A DNA stretch of 64,000 nt from the NCBI RefSeq assembly GCF_015353075.1, contig NZ_CP064188.1, forward strand, positions 1,054,001 through 1,118,000. Reading direction: 5' to 3'. The notes under the pieces are model-generated. The model did no database searches, was not told where the DNA came from, and saw only the letters and a program-made list of their open reading frames with translations. Within the stretch, counting starts at the first letter, position 1; every line of letters begins with the position of its first letter. The position numbers and the translations under genes are program-made. The DNA is from Rhizobium sp. 007. Lineage in GTDB: Bacteria; Pseudomonadota; Alphaproteobacteria; Rhizobiales; Rhizobiaceae. Shown here piece by piece: positions 56,487 through 64,000 of the stretch.

Positions 56487-56639
56487 GGCACCTTGCTCAC
56501 TGTTTAGCCCCGGTAGCTATTGCCAATGCAAAATCCATGCCGAGCCGCTTAAGCAGCCGAAGAGAAAGGTTGTCTGCGGAAGTGGCGTCGAAAATTCCAT
56601 TCGCTGGCGTTTCGGCAGGTCTGATACGAACGAGCGGCG

Positions 56640-56760
56640 ATCGATGCGCCGATTGGCGGCTTCCGATGGACATGATCTTCCTCTTGGGCAGCCATGGGTG
56701 GCGATGTCGCCGCTATCCTTGACGATACGGTTGGAGAGCCAGTTGTCACCTAAGAACATT
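56640..56760 (-). pseudogene. IS630-family transposase remnant (minus strand)
   Basis: One frame reads GDNWLSNRIVKDSGDIATHG, which matches the IS630 C-terminal motif (RDNWLSNRIF..YDDI). After a deletion of about 12 codons and a frame change the next frame reads KIMSIGSRQ, the usual continuation. The rest of the transposase, including the catalytic Asp and Glu region, is missing. It is the mirror-direction partner of the remnant near 59.4 kb. Confidence 0.75.
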
Positions 56761-56994
56761 GACGCGTACTGTAACGCAATTTTCGCAACCTTCGGCTCCT
56801 CCTCTTGGCGTAAGGATCCGGCTTATTTGCAGCGAATGGGTAAGGCTGCAGCAGAGCTTTTAAAATGACGATTGAGAGGCTCTGGTGCGCCGATTGAATA
56901 CTGCATTTTCCGTAGATCTACCCGTCGGTGTCGATGTAAGATTATCAGCCACACAATTGATGCGAGGGTCCCCACCGAAGTTCCGTCTCCGTCA

Positions 56995-58278
56995 CTACGC
57001 AGCAAACATCGCCGTCTGTTCGCGGCGCAGCAGATCGATGGTGCGGCCTGCCGGCAGCACCACATCGGCATAGGTAAGGACTTGATCCTTCGCCACGGCC
57101 TGTTTCAAGACGCATCCCTCTGCAACCCCCATGGGCAGCAAATTCTGAGCGCCGGCGACATCGACGCGCTCGCATTGGCCATAGCTCATGTAGCCGCCCA
57201 AACCGTCGATTGTTTCGCCAGCATTAAGGTCGCGCTTTGCAGTCGCCACAACCTCGACCCTTGGGCCCTCCAGTGGTTGAAGCACGGGATCGCGTAAAAG
57301 TACAACCCTAGCCACTGAGAGGGGTACTTCGAAATGGCAAAGATGGTAAGGTGTGTAAAAGCTATAAAGCGGGCCGGTTCCGAGCTTGTAAAGGTTCAGG
57401 TAATGCTGCTGCTTCGGATCGTCGTGGTAGGCGAGAATAAAGACACCCGGACCTGGTGTTGCTCCCACAACATAGTCGACGGCTCCACCCACGGCTTTCA
57501 GCGCCTCAATGTCATACGCGTTGACGAGTTCATCGACATGGCCACGATGCTCGACACCTGTCATGCCGCGCTTCAAAATGGACATGCCAGTGCCGTTAGC
57601 GACAATAGCTTGCTCAAAGCTAATCTTCGTGCCATCAGCGAAGCTGGTGACCATATGCGGGTCCTGCCCCCATTTTGCCGCGAATTCGGCCTGCGTTGTC
57701 GGTGTTCGATAGGGATCCTGTAGGCCTTTGATATTGCCGCACACCAGCGGCGTAAGGCCGATGGATTTGACGAAGCGCCACAAGTTCATCTGTACTCCGG
57801 GCTGGTCTCCATCGCAGGCCGTGAAGATAACCCCTGCCGCATCGGCTTTTTTCTTGAGAAGCGGACCAACCGTACCGTCCAGTTCGGCATTCATGGTCAC
57901 CATGTCGCGACCGTGCGCGATTGCCCCTAAGGTGATGTTGGCGCCATATTCGATCGCACCCGTCGCATCAATCAAGCAATCCAGATCACCCGACTCATAC
58001 AGCAATGCTGGATTGTCAGTGACAGCCGGCGTGCCTTCGGCAATCAAGTCGGAGAGCTTGCTGCTGTCGCAGGCGTAGGATGCCTCAAGGCCAGCAGCGC
58101 GGTAGGCTAACATAGCCTTCTCCACGTTTCGGTTGCAGATCACGCAAAGGATCATTCCCGGCACGGAGTTGGCGATCTGGTTGACGATGCCCTTCGCCAT
58201 AAAGCCCGCGCCATACATCCCGACCCTAATGGGACGGCCATCCTGTTCCCGTTTCTTCAGGAGCGTGTCAATCACCAT
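56995..58278 (-). CDS. NAD(P)-binding SAF-domain oxidoreductase in sugar module
   Basis: A 427-residue protein with an N-terminal dinucleotide fold (RVGMYGAGFMAKGIVNQIA), a homoserine-dehydrogenase-like middle (TMNAELDGTVGPLLKKKADA) and a C-terminal SAF-like domain (AKRDLNAGETIDGLGGYMSYG). Such proteins recur in polysaccharide loci beside RmlC-like and methyltransferase genes, with no defined reaction known to me. The start follows AGGAGG six bases before the ATG. It lies 15 bases after the epimerase gene, so the pair is an operon. It probably makes or modifies the acid or side chain of an unusual sugar. Confidence 0.78.
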   Translation of the reverse strand: MVIDTLLKKREQDGRPIRVGMYGAGFMAKGIVNQIANSVPGMILCVICNRNVEKAMLAYRAAGLEASYACDSSKLSDLIAEGTPAVTDNPALLYESGDLDCLIDATGAIEYGANITLGAIAHGRDMVTMNAELDGTVGPLLKKKADAAGVIFTACDGDQPGVQMNLWRFVKSIGLTPLVCGNIKGLQDPYRTPTTQAEFAAKWGQDPHMVTSFADGTKISFEQAIVANGTGMSILKRGMTGVEHRGHVDELVNAYDIEALKAVGGAVDYVVGATPGPGVFILAYHDDPKQQHYLNLYKLGTGPLYSFYTPYHLCHFEVPLSVARVVLLRDPVLQPLEGPRVEVVATAKRDLNAGETIDGLGGYMSYGQCERVDVAGAQNLLPMGVAEGCVLKQAVAKDQVLTYADVVLPAGRTIDLLRREQTAMFAA

Positions 58279-58293
58279 CAGAACCTCCTGCTC

Positions 58294-58857
58294 CTAGATG
58301 CCGCGTAGGCTTTCCACGCCATGAAAATCCTCATCGAAGTCTGGCCATTTCGCGTCTTTCTCCGAAATTACGACCCCTTCAACCGGCCAGGCGATGCCGA
58401 ACTTCGGATCATTCCAACGCACACCGCGCTCCGACTTTGGATCATAGAACTCGCTGGCAAGATACAATGTCTCGGTGTTGGGCCTTAGTGTCACAAACCC
58501 GTGGGCAAAGCCGCGGGGCACATAAAATGCCAGCCGGTTCTCACCCGTTAACTCAACCGCGTGCCAACCGAGGTACGTCGCGGAATCGGGCCGCAGATCG
58601 ACGATACAGTCCCACAGTGCTCCGGAGAGGCACCGGACGATCTTAACTTCTGGCGACGGCGGGAGTTGATAGTGCAGCCCACGCAGGGTGCCCGCTTCGG
58701 CATTGAACGAGTTATTGACTTGTACGAAGCGGCCTTCCACTCCGGCGTCGGCCATTTCTCGCTCGCAGAAGACGCGCTGAAACCATCCTCGTTCGTCCCC
58801 GCGCGGTTCCGGCTCGATAACGTATGCACCATCCAAAGGCGTTCCGTGAAACTTCAT
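58294..58857 (-). CDS. rfbC: RmlC-like dTDP-4-dehydrorhamnose 3,5-epimerase family protein
   Basis: A 187-residue cupin epimerase. Typical features are EPRGDERGWFQRVFCERE, LRGLHYQLPP (catalytic His), KIVRCLSGALWDCIVDLR and FYVPRGFAHGFVTL. It usually converts a 4-keto-6-deoxy nucleotide sugar at C3/C5. Here the companion genes point to a CDP-sugar rather than dTDP-rhamnose, because rmlA, rmlB and rmlD are absent. It is the first gene of a two-gene operon with the SAF oxidoreductase. Confidence 0.9.
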   Translation of the reverse strand: MKFHGTPLDGAYVIEPEPRGDERGWFQRVFCEREMADAGVEGRFVQVNNSFNAEAGTLRGLHYQLPPSPEVKIVRCLSGALWDCIVDLRPDSATYLGWHAVELTGENRLAFYVPRGFAHGFVTLRPNTETLYLASEFYDPKSERGVRWNDPKFGIAWPVEGVVISEKDAKWPDFDEDFHGVESLRGI

Positions 58858-59298
58858 GCCGCTAGCCTCGTATCCCTCTGTTAGCGGTCAGCTGCGATGC
58901 AGCCCCGACCGTAGAGCAATGACGCTCTGAGCGCCTTTCAAAGGCCCGCAAAGATTGATTTTAATCATATGCTCTTCACGCTGCTCCAGAATTTAATATT
59001 ACATTAACCATGAGTTTTAAAGTTCAAAAACCAACAAAGCGCGCGCGTCGTATAAATATAAATGTCGCTGCAGCGGGTTATGTTAAAAGAATGTCGACCG
59101 ATTTTTTGCGCGAAGCAAGGGATTCAGGCAGGAACGGTATCTTAAACGTGCATGGAACTCAATATCGATACTTGCCAGTATCGATAAAACGATATCATTT
59201 ATTCCATCATGCTATATGCTACCTTCCGCCATTGCGTAATGTCAACTCTTAAGACTTAATCGTTTGGAAGAAATAATGTCGACCGATAAACGCTGAGC
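58858..59298. other. AT-rich intergenic region after transposon debris
   Basis: About 440 bases, AT-rich from about 58960. It should include the rfbC promoter (58860-58990). An 80-residue plus-strand frame (59010-59252) lacks a ribosome site and contains a perfect hairpin, so it is not called as a gene. Confidence 0.4.
59163..59186. repeat. Perfect 10-bp-arm inverted repeat
   Basis: TATCGATACT (59163-59172), TGCC, AGTATCGATA (59177-59186). No T tract follows. It lies between rfbC's promoter and the IS630 scrap on the plus side. It could be an operator or the relic of a mobile-element end. No match to known repeat families from memory. Confidence 0.55.
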
Positions 59299-59495
59299 CT
59301 GAAGATGCCGGACCACATCATCTTGACGTTGCTGCCGCCGCACTCGCCGGAACTGAACCCAGTTGAAAACGTGTTGCAGTTCATGGGCGACTGGATCTTT
59401 AACGACGCACGACATCGTCACCCATGGCTGCGCTTCCTCGAATAGGCCGCCGCGACCGGTCGTGAAAGATCATGTCTGTCGGACGCCGCCACAGC
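59299..59495 (+). pseudogene. IS630-family transposase remnant (plus strand)
   Basis: The frame reads LTLLPPHSPELNPVENVLQF, the conserved IS630 motif around the catalytic Glu. It is then shortened (QFMGDWIFNDARH, missing the DNWLSNR part). It continues in another frame as HDIVTHGC and, one frame on, KIMSVGRRH. At least two frameshifts and the lack of any upstream portion show it is dead. It points opposite to the remnant at 56.7 kb. Confidence 0.82.
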
Positions 59496-59596
59496 TTCAC
59501 TTGGATCCTGTCGTCAGGCAGATGCATACGAGAGAAAACGCTCTGTTAACCAGTGCCGCGGGAAGCGTAGGGTGACCGGGAGGCGTGGTGAATTGC

Positions 59597-59639
59597 AGAC
59601 CGTTTATGCTGCGGCAGGTGCTGCATCATGAAACGGTCT
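59597..59639. repeat. Inverted repeat downstream of IS630 debris
   Basis: AGACCGTTT (59597-59605) and AAACGGTCT (59631-59639) are perfect 9-bp arms, extended by ATG/CAT with one bulged base. The 25-base middle contains a small CTGC-G-GCAG palindrome. It may be a hairpin or a relic terminal repeat. The gap 59496-59974 otherwise has only overlapping frames on both strands (59604-59939, 59723-59978), none of which I can support. Confidence 0.45.
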
Positions 59640-59974
59640 ATTTGGGACACTCACTCTGAAGATCCGGCGACTGGAAAGGTGTGGACGGTCAACCGTGCGA
59701 CAAGCAGGCGGCGCTTTGCGCCTTAAGTTTTGAACGCTGCTAAGACATCGATGAACTCGGCTTGGTTGCGCCCGATTGTGCAAGAATACCTTTTCGAATC
59801 CCGTCCGCGCATCATCACCCAACCATGCGATATGATCTGCAGGATCGGCCGAAATGCGGACATGCTGATCCATGTCTTCAGGACGCACGTGCCGACAGGC
59901 ATTGTCGAAATGACCAGCCGATATCGGAATAGAACGCATGAGGCAGCGCCGTCTTCTGCGCCGCCCGACAACAC

Positions 59975-60187
59975 TTAGTGCGATTGACCCTCATTCATCT
60001 CAGCCGGATCGTAGTTCAGATCCCAGTCTTTTTCTGGCTTTTGCTTGCCTGGAGGGTTTTTATGAACCGTGGCGTCCTCCGACCCCGTTATGACGGTGGG
60101 CTTGGCGCTGTGGACGCCGGAAGCCTTTCTGTCTGCACGAGACTTCGCGAATTGGCCGGCGGCATCTTTCTTGGGGCTTCCACCCAT
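59975..60187 (-). CDS. Small hydrophilic hypothetical protein
   Basis: A 70-residue lysine-rich, probably disordered protein, starting MGGSPKKDAAGQFAKSRADR and ending NYDPAEMNEGQSH. The start at 60187 is clear, with AGGAGGAAG before it. A longer frame upstream is just the previous gene region. It lies two bases after the stop of another small hydrophilic gene, so the two are co-transcribed. Similar small genes accompany stress-response loci in rhizobia. No function known. Confidence 0.7.
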   Translation of the reverse strand: MGGSPKKDAAGQFAKSRADRKASGVHSAKPTVITGSEDATVHKNPPGKQKPEKDWDLNYDPAEMNEGQSH

Positions 60188-60188
60188 G

Positions 60189-60392
60189 TCAGCTTCCTCC
60201 TTTTGTCTTGAAGGCATCGGAAAGTTTTTTTCTCTCTGGATCACGGTTGTTTTCACCAAGCGCGTCCCGATCGTTGTCCGGATCGTCTTTCGGCGGAAGA
60301 TAGCCCCTCGGAGTATTGCCCTTAGGGCCTTCCCAACGTGGCGACTGATCGGTGGTTCCTGGTGGGCCATTCTTCGGTGAATTCATGCCCAT
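60189..60392 (-). CDS. Small hydrophilic hypothetical protein
   Basis: A 67-residue protein rich in Pro, Asp, Asn and Lys (PKNGPPGTTDQSPRWEGPKG, then DNDRDALGENNRDPERKK). It is probably disordered. GGAGGACTAAG precedes the ATG. It is the first of two coupled small genes. No family recognised. Confidence 0.7.
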   Translation of the reverse strand: MGMNSPKNGPPGTTDQSPRWEGPKGNTPRGYLPPKDDPDNDRDALGENNRDPERKKLSDAFKTKGGS

Positions 60393-60602
60393 CTTAGTCC
60401 TCCGTCTGTCTATGCGGGGTTGAGGCAGGCTTGCTGGCTGCCATCGCCATAGATCATTCCTGACGGTCTAACCCTTGACCAAGTCCAAGGTTCCAAAGTC
60501 GCAGCAATGGGAAATTGAGCGTCACGCCAGAAGCGGCCGGCAAAAAGCTCGCTGGCGCGCTTCAACTTGCTTTACCGGTCCGTATGGTCGCGGCGCTTGC
60601 GA

Positions 60603-61460
60603 TCAGATGATCGGTTTGCCACCTGTAATGGCAATTGTAGCGCCTGAGACATAGCTCGACAGGGGATCGGCGAGCATTACATAGGTCGTCGCCAGTTCGG
60701 CCGGCTGCCCAGGGCGGTGCATTGGAACCTGTTTTCCGAAGTTCCTGACTGCGTCCTCCGGCAGGGTAGATGGGATCAATGGCGTCCAGATTGGCCCGGG
60801 TGCCACCGCATTTGCCCGAATACCTTTGTCGGCAAGCATTTGGGCAAGACCAGCGGTGAAGTTCTGGATGGCGCCTTTTGTTGTGGCATAGGCAAGCAGG
60901 TGCGGGCTTGGACTGTCAGCGTTGATCGAGGCGGTGTTGATAATCGCGCTGCCTGGTTTCATATGCGCAACAGCCGCTTTGGAAAGGTAGAACATCGCGT
61001 GGATATTGACCTTGAATGTCAGCTCCCATTCCTGGTCGCTTATGTCTCCAATGTCGCTAAAGCTTGCCTGATGAGCGGCGTTGTTGACGAGAATATCGAT
61101 GCCGCCGAGTTCTGCCCTTGCCGTGTCGATGATGTGGCGGCAATGCTCGGGATTTTGGATGTCGCCTCGCAAGAGGATGGCCTTGCGACCGGCCTTTTCG
61201 ACCCAACTTTTCGTTTCATTGGCGTCATCATCCTCGTCCAGATAGGCGATGAGAACATCGGCACCCTCTCGGGCGTAAGCGATGGCGACAGCGCGGCCGA
61301 TACCGCTGTCGCCGCCGGTGATGATCGCCTTCTTATCCTTGAGGCGACCGGAGCCACGGTAAGTATGTTCGCCATGATCAGGCAACGGCGACATGGCGTT
61401 CGTCGAACCGGGCATTGGCTGCTTGGGGGTGTCGAAGGGCGGGGCTGGATAGTTTGGCAT
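60603..61460 (-). CDS. SDR-family oxidoreductase (YghA/general-stress type)
   Basis: A 285-residue short-chain dehydrogenase with an extended N-terminus (PPFDTPKQPMPG) typical of the YghA/YdaD-like group. Key features are KKAIITGGDSGIGRAVAIAYA, VNNAAHQ, the catalytic Ser in NTASINA, and Tyr-x3-Lys in AYATTKGA, then PGPIWTPLIPS. The start at 61460 follows GGGAG. A longer frame upstream is unsupported. It likely reduces an aldehyde or ketone in stress metabolism. It stands alone near small stress-type genes. Confidence 0.9.
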   Translation of the reverse strand: MPNYPAPPFDTPKQPMPGSTNAMSPLPDHGEHTYRGSGRLKDKKAIITGGDSGIGRAVAIAYAREGADVLIAYLDEDDDANETKSWVEKAGRKAILLRGDIQNPEHCRHIIDTARAELGGIDILVNNAAHQASFSDIGDISDQEWELTFKVNIHAMFYLSKAAVAHMKPGSAIINTASINADSPSPHLLAYATTKGAIQNFTAGLAQMLADKGIRANAVAPGPIWTPLIPSTLPEDAVRNFGKQVPMHRPGQPAELATTYVMLADPLSSYVSGATIAITGGKPII

Positions 61461-61671
61461 GGCAATCTCCCACGGGTTGCGTGTTAAGGTCTTTGAGCCA
61501 TTTGGAGATAATGCTCGAAAGCTGGACAGGCGTGCGGCCAAGCGTTCGGGTCACGATTGTCCTGCCGTTTTGTAGAGCCTAAGTGGTTGTCGTGGCGATG
61601 CAGGCGACAGGAATGTGTTTCATGTCTCCTTGGCTGTGTCTCAACACAACTTCCAAAGACGCTCAGAGTTC

Positions 61672-61893
61672 CTACGATTGCTTCGTCGTAAGCTCGTCGC
61701 GAAGCAGTCTCGAAAGCTCCGCCTCATCCCGCACGCCGAATTCAAACCAGTCAATGAGGGCTTTCGCCTGCACGATGGCGGCATCACTCGATGGTTCGCA
61801 ATCTTGCTCGGCGCACCATTCGCGAAGAATGCGATCGAGCATCTTCATGGTTTCGCTTGTCAGCGGTTCCTTCGGCCAGTCCGTCTTTGCCAT
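61672..61893 (-). CDS. Small hypothetical protein
   Basis: A 73-residue acidic protein starting MAKTDWPKEPLTSETMKMLD and ending LLRDELTTKQS. The start at 61893 follows CGGGG; a longer frame is not supported. It looks helical and soluble (MLDRILREWCAEQ). No family recognised. It lies between the SDR gene and a decayed flavodoxin-like gene. Confidence 0.6.
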   Translation of the reverse strand: MAKTDWPKEPLTSETMKMLDRILREWCAEQDCEPSSDAAIVQAKALIDWFEFGVRDEAELSRLLRDELTTKQS

Positions 61894-62082
61894 GGTTACC
61901 CCGTTTTTTGATGACGATAGCGGCCGCCGGGCAATGAGCAAATCACCAGAAAGCCACACGCGCCCAAAATCTGAGCGGCTTAGTTGTGAACCTTCGAATC
62001 GATGGCGGTGGCATGGCGCGACCTAGCATCTGCGATTGATCCTATTTTGGGCGAGCATGCTCCCCGTCTTTCCCAGTTTCGA

Positions 62083-62494
62083 TCAAATCCCGCGACGCTT
62101 CGCAACGACGGCTTCGCGCAGTGTCCTTGCAGCGTTTGGGGCCGTCGTGGATTGGCCCGAGAGAGTAGTCCGGATAGCAGGAGCACGGCCAGTGACACAG
62201 CGGCGCCGCTGTGGAGGAGCACGACTTGCAGGGATGGATCTGCCGTTCATATTCGGACGCAATACGGCTGAGGTCGAGGACTTCGACTTTGAAATCGGAT
62301 CTTTCCCGGAAAATCTGCTTGGCCAGTTGAACCATCCTGTAACTCTTCGATAGTTCGCAGGGACAGGTGTGTTCGCTGCGCGACGATCCATTGATCAAAA
62401 GCGCTCGCGGCGGGCCATTTGCATCCCTCGTGGCGCGATTGCGCCTCCTGAACCGCGAGCCTTGAGCCACTCCGTCAAGATTGTCGAGGCGCAT
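62083..62494 (-). pseudogene. Flavodoxin-fold NAD(P)H oxidoreductase with large internal deletion
   Basis: The N-terminal part reads RALLINGSSRSEHTCP, then VEVLDLSRIASEYER and HPCKSCSSTAAPLCHWPCSC, as in a rhizobial flavodoxin-family protein of about 280 residues. Just after YSLGP the frame changes, and the other frame gives NAARTLREAVVAKRRGI and a stop, which looks like that protein's C-terminus. About 180 codons of the middle are missing. The start is approximate. Match to the family is from memory. Confidence 0.6.
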
Positions 62495-62666
62495 CGCTGT
62501 CAAAACGACAATCAGCTCAGGAACCATCCTTTCCGGCAGGAGTTGAGCGCACGAGCGATCACCGGACAATCCGGTCAAGGGCGAGGCACGTCAGGGGCGC
62601 CGGGCGTGTGTTCGCAGTGCCAAGGCGCGCTGTGCTGTAACAGCAAAATCGAATTGGAGGAGCAAC

Positions 62667-63083
62667 ATGCCTAAGCGCGACACAACCCTCTCGGAAGGCC
62701 TCGACACCGACGTCGAACTGCAGGCTCATCTCGCCGCGCTTGAGGCCGAAACCTATTCAGCGCCCGACAGCGGCCCGCCGGAAGCTCGTCCTTTCCAGCG
62801 GGTTAGAGACGACCTTGATCATGTGCGGGACGAGATCGAAACCCTTCGCTCAAGGCTGTCACTCGTCAAGCAGCGGGCGGTGATCGTCGCCAGATCCAAC
62901 CTCGAATGGGCCGACGCCAGCGCTCATGACCAACTCGGAACATACCCATGGGCGAAGCTTGCAGGCGCCATGGCCGCGACCGCTTTCGGCGCGCGGGTGC
63001 TGAGACGCCTTCCTGTGAGTGCAATTGCGGCAGTCGCGATCCCCTTAATCGTCGCTCGCCTCGAGGCGAATTCGCGCCGATAG
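62667..63083 (+). CDS. Membrane-anchored hypothetical protein, DUF883-like layout
   Basis: A 138-residue protein with an acidic N-terminus, a helical middle (RVRDDLDHVRDEIETLRSRL) and a C-terminal hydrophobic segment (VSAIAAVAIPLIVARLEA). This layout resembles YqjD/ElaB-type inner-membrane proteins, but the match is weak. GGAGGAGCAAC precedes the ATG, a strong site. It lies ten bases before the HD-domain gene and is probably co-transcribed. Confidence 0.65.
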   Translation: MPKRDTTLSEGLDTDVELQAHLAALEAETYSAPDSGPPEARPFQRVRDDLDHVRDEIETLRSRLSLVKQRAVIVARSNLEWADASAHDQLGTYPWAKLAGAMAATAFGARVLRRLPVSAIAAVAIPLIVARLEANSRR

Positions 63084-63093
63084 GAGAAATTAG

Positions 63094-63522
63094 ATGCAAT
63101 CTGAACAGCATCTCCAGCATGCCATTCAAGTCGCAACCGAAGCCCACGACGGCCAGCAGGACAAGCTTGGAAACCCTTACTTTGACCACTGCCGAAGGGT
63201 CGCGGACGCAGTATCTGGCGACGAAGAGAAAGTGGTCGCCTACCTTCACGATGTGCCTGAAAAGGCCTGGGGATGGACGCTCGACCGACTGAAGGAAGAG
63301 GGTTTTTCCCAGGCCGTCCTCGCCGCGGTCGATGCGTTGACGAAAAGGCAAGGCGAGGAGGACGAGGTCTTTGTGCGGCGGGCGATCGCCAACCGGCTGG
63401 CACGGCCCGTGAAGCAGGCGGATCTCGAGGACAATCTTGACCAAGCGCGGCAAACCGGAAGCGAAACGTTAAAATACGAGCGCGGACTTGCGATAATTGC
63501 GAACGTCTCTTCTGCAGATTGA
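63094..63522 (+). CDS. HD-domain protein (small RelA/SpoT-like hydrolase fold)
   Basis: A 142-residue single-domain HD phosphohydrolase-like protein. FDHCRRVADAV, AYLHDVPEKAWG (the HD pair) and KQADLEDNLDQ supply the metal ligands in the order seen in SpoT-like hydrolases. It lacks a synthetase domain, so it might be a small alarmone hydrolase or a general nucleotide hydrolase. GGAG lies seven bases before the ATG. It follows the membrane protein gene by ten bases. Confidence 0.8.
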   Translation: MQSEQHLQHAIQVATEAHDGQQDKLGNPYFDHCRRVADAVSGDEEKVVAYLHDVPEKAWGWTLDRLKEEGFSQAVLAAVDALTKRQGEEDEVFVRRAIANRLARPVKQADLEDNLDQARQTGSETLKYERGLAIIANVSSAD

Positions 63523-63735
63523 CCAAAAGGTGGCGATATGGCCTCGTTCGACGATCGTCGCAGATTTTGAGCCTGCCGACGCGATGGGCCTGGGCATGCC
63601 TGAAGACGAATGAGGTATGGGAGGCATGGCCTCGGGTTTTTAATCGTCCGCGGCAGCCGTACTGGCGGTCTTGAACGCGTCAAAATCACCTCCTAAATTT
63701 TGGAACGTCAACACGCCAAAGACAAGGAGGTAAAA

Positions 63736-64000
63736 ATGGCAAGTTTTCAGTTTGACCTTCCTGTTTACGTTCAGCGCAAGCACTTCATCGAAGAGATTAC
63801 GAACCTCCATGAAGCTTTTGATTTTCTTGACGAATGGCCGGAATACAAGCGCGATATTCCCTATGAAACATTGCAGAGGGCGTGCCGGGAGGCTGCTTGC
63901 GGAAGATTTCCTTTGAGTGCAGCGCGTCAGAATTTCCAACGCTTCGTCAAGAGGGCATGGATGCTGATCGAAAATGAGGATATGCCCAGTTTCGTCGGAT
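63736..64000 (+). CDS. DUF982 domain protein (partial, runs off the right edge)
   Basis: The first 88 residues are visible. The sequence FDFLDEWPEYKRDIPYETLQ then RACREAACGRFPLSAARQNF is typical of the DUF982 family found in rhizobia, of unknown role. AGGAGG lies five bases before the ATG, a very strong site. The preceding 213 bases (63523-63735) hold no other gene. The end of the gene is outside the window. Confidence 0.8.
   Translation, partial: MASFQFDLPVYVQRKHFIEEITNLHEAFDFLDEWPEYKRDIPYETLQRACREAACGRFPLSAARQNFQRFVKRAWMLIENEDMPSFVG

Noticed and set aside
58294..58857. Part of a dTDP-rhamnose operon
   Set aside because: No rmlA, rmlB or rmlD in the window; the neighbouring nucleotide-sugar synthase is a cytidylyltransferase.
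59010..59252. Small plus-strand frame of 80 residues
   Set aside because: No ribosome site, AT-rich with a perfect hairpin inside it; more likely non-coding.

Overview
The window looks like a chromosomal stretch from a member of the Rhizobiaceae (Rhizobium, Agrobacterium or Ensifer type). The signs are a CIRCE-controlled groESL operon beside a small heat-shock gene, Rhizobium-type exo genes for acidic exopolysaccharide (exoX, exoY, exoF, exoQ, exoP, exoA, exoL, exoK, exoZ), small DUF982 proteins and dense, GC-rich coding DNA. The species cannot be fixed from the sequence. No tRNA, rRNA, CRISPR array or intact insertion sequence was seen.

Layout. (1) 1-6.9 kb, minus strand: a sugar ABC importer operon read as lacI-type regulator, binding protein, two permeases, a GH127 glycosidase and an ATPase that runs off the left edge. 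Twin palindromic operators lie in front of the regulator. (2) 6.9-11.1 kb: small hypothetical genes, groES-groEL with a perfect CIRCE element, hsp20. (3) 11.1-11.8 kb: gene debris, namely a frameshifted TnpB (IS200/IS605) 3' end with its right end, and the last codons of a methyltransferase-like gene. (4) 11.9-20.6 kb, plus strand: a hydroxyacid dehydrogenase, the leucine/isovalerate catabolic operon (isovaleryl-CoA dehydrogenase, both methylcrotonyl-CoA carboxylase subunits, HMG-CoA lyase, methylglutaconyl-CoA hydratase) and a RES-Xre toxin-antitoxin pair behind an 11-bp periodic repeat. (5) 20.9-27.7 kb, minus strand: a Do/HtrA protease and three flavoprotein genes.

(6) 27.9-58.9 kb: a large polysaccharide region. 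It holds exoX, a divergent degenerate exoY paralogue, a flippase, GT8 and GT2 transferases, exoQ-exoF-exoY, and exoK-exoL-exoA-exoP. Compared with the remembered Sinorhizobium meliloti order exoK-L-A-M-O-N-P, exoM is cut to 40 codons and exoO and exoN are absent, although translational coupling is kept on both sides of the stump. Nucleotide-sugar genes are interleaved: a glucose-1-phosphate cytidylyltransferase, a sugar epimerase/dehydratase, an SDR, a DUF4910 peptidase-like protein, a sugar C-methyltransferase-like protein, a GSA-aminomutase-like aminotransferase, an NAD(P)/SAF-domain oxidoreductase and an RmlC-like epimerase. Together they suggest a CDP-linked, branched or methylated sugar added to a modified succinoglycan-like polymer. 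This is the best candidate here for an undescribed pathway. Two acyltransferase-3 genes probably decorate the polymer.

(7) 56.6-64 kb: two IS630 transposase scraps in opposite orientation bracket the last two sugar genes. After them come small stress-type proteins, an SDR, a flavodoxin-fold gene with an internal deletion, an HD-domain protein and a DUF982 gene that runs off the right edge.

All family assignments are from reading the sequence and remembered family motifs; no database search was possible.
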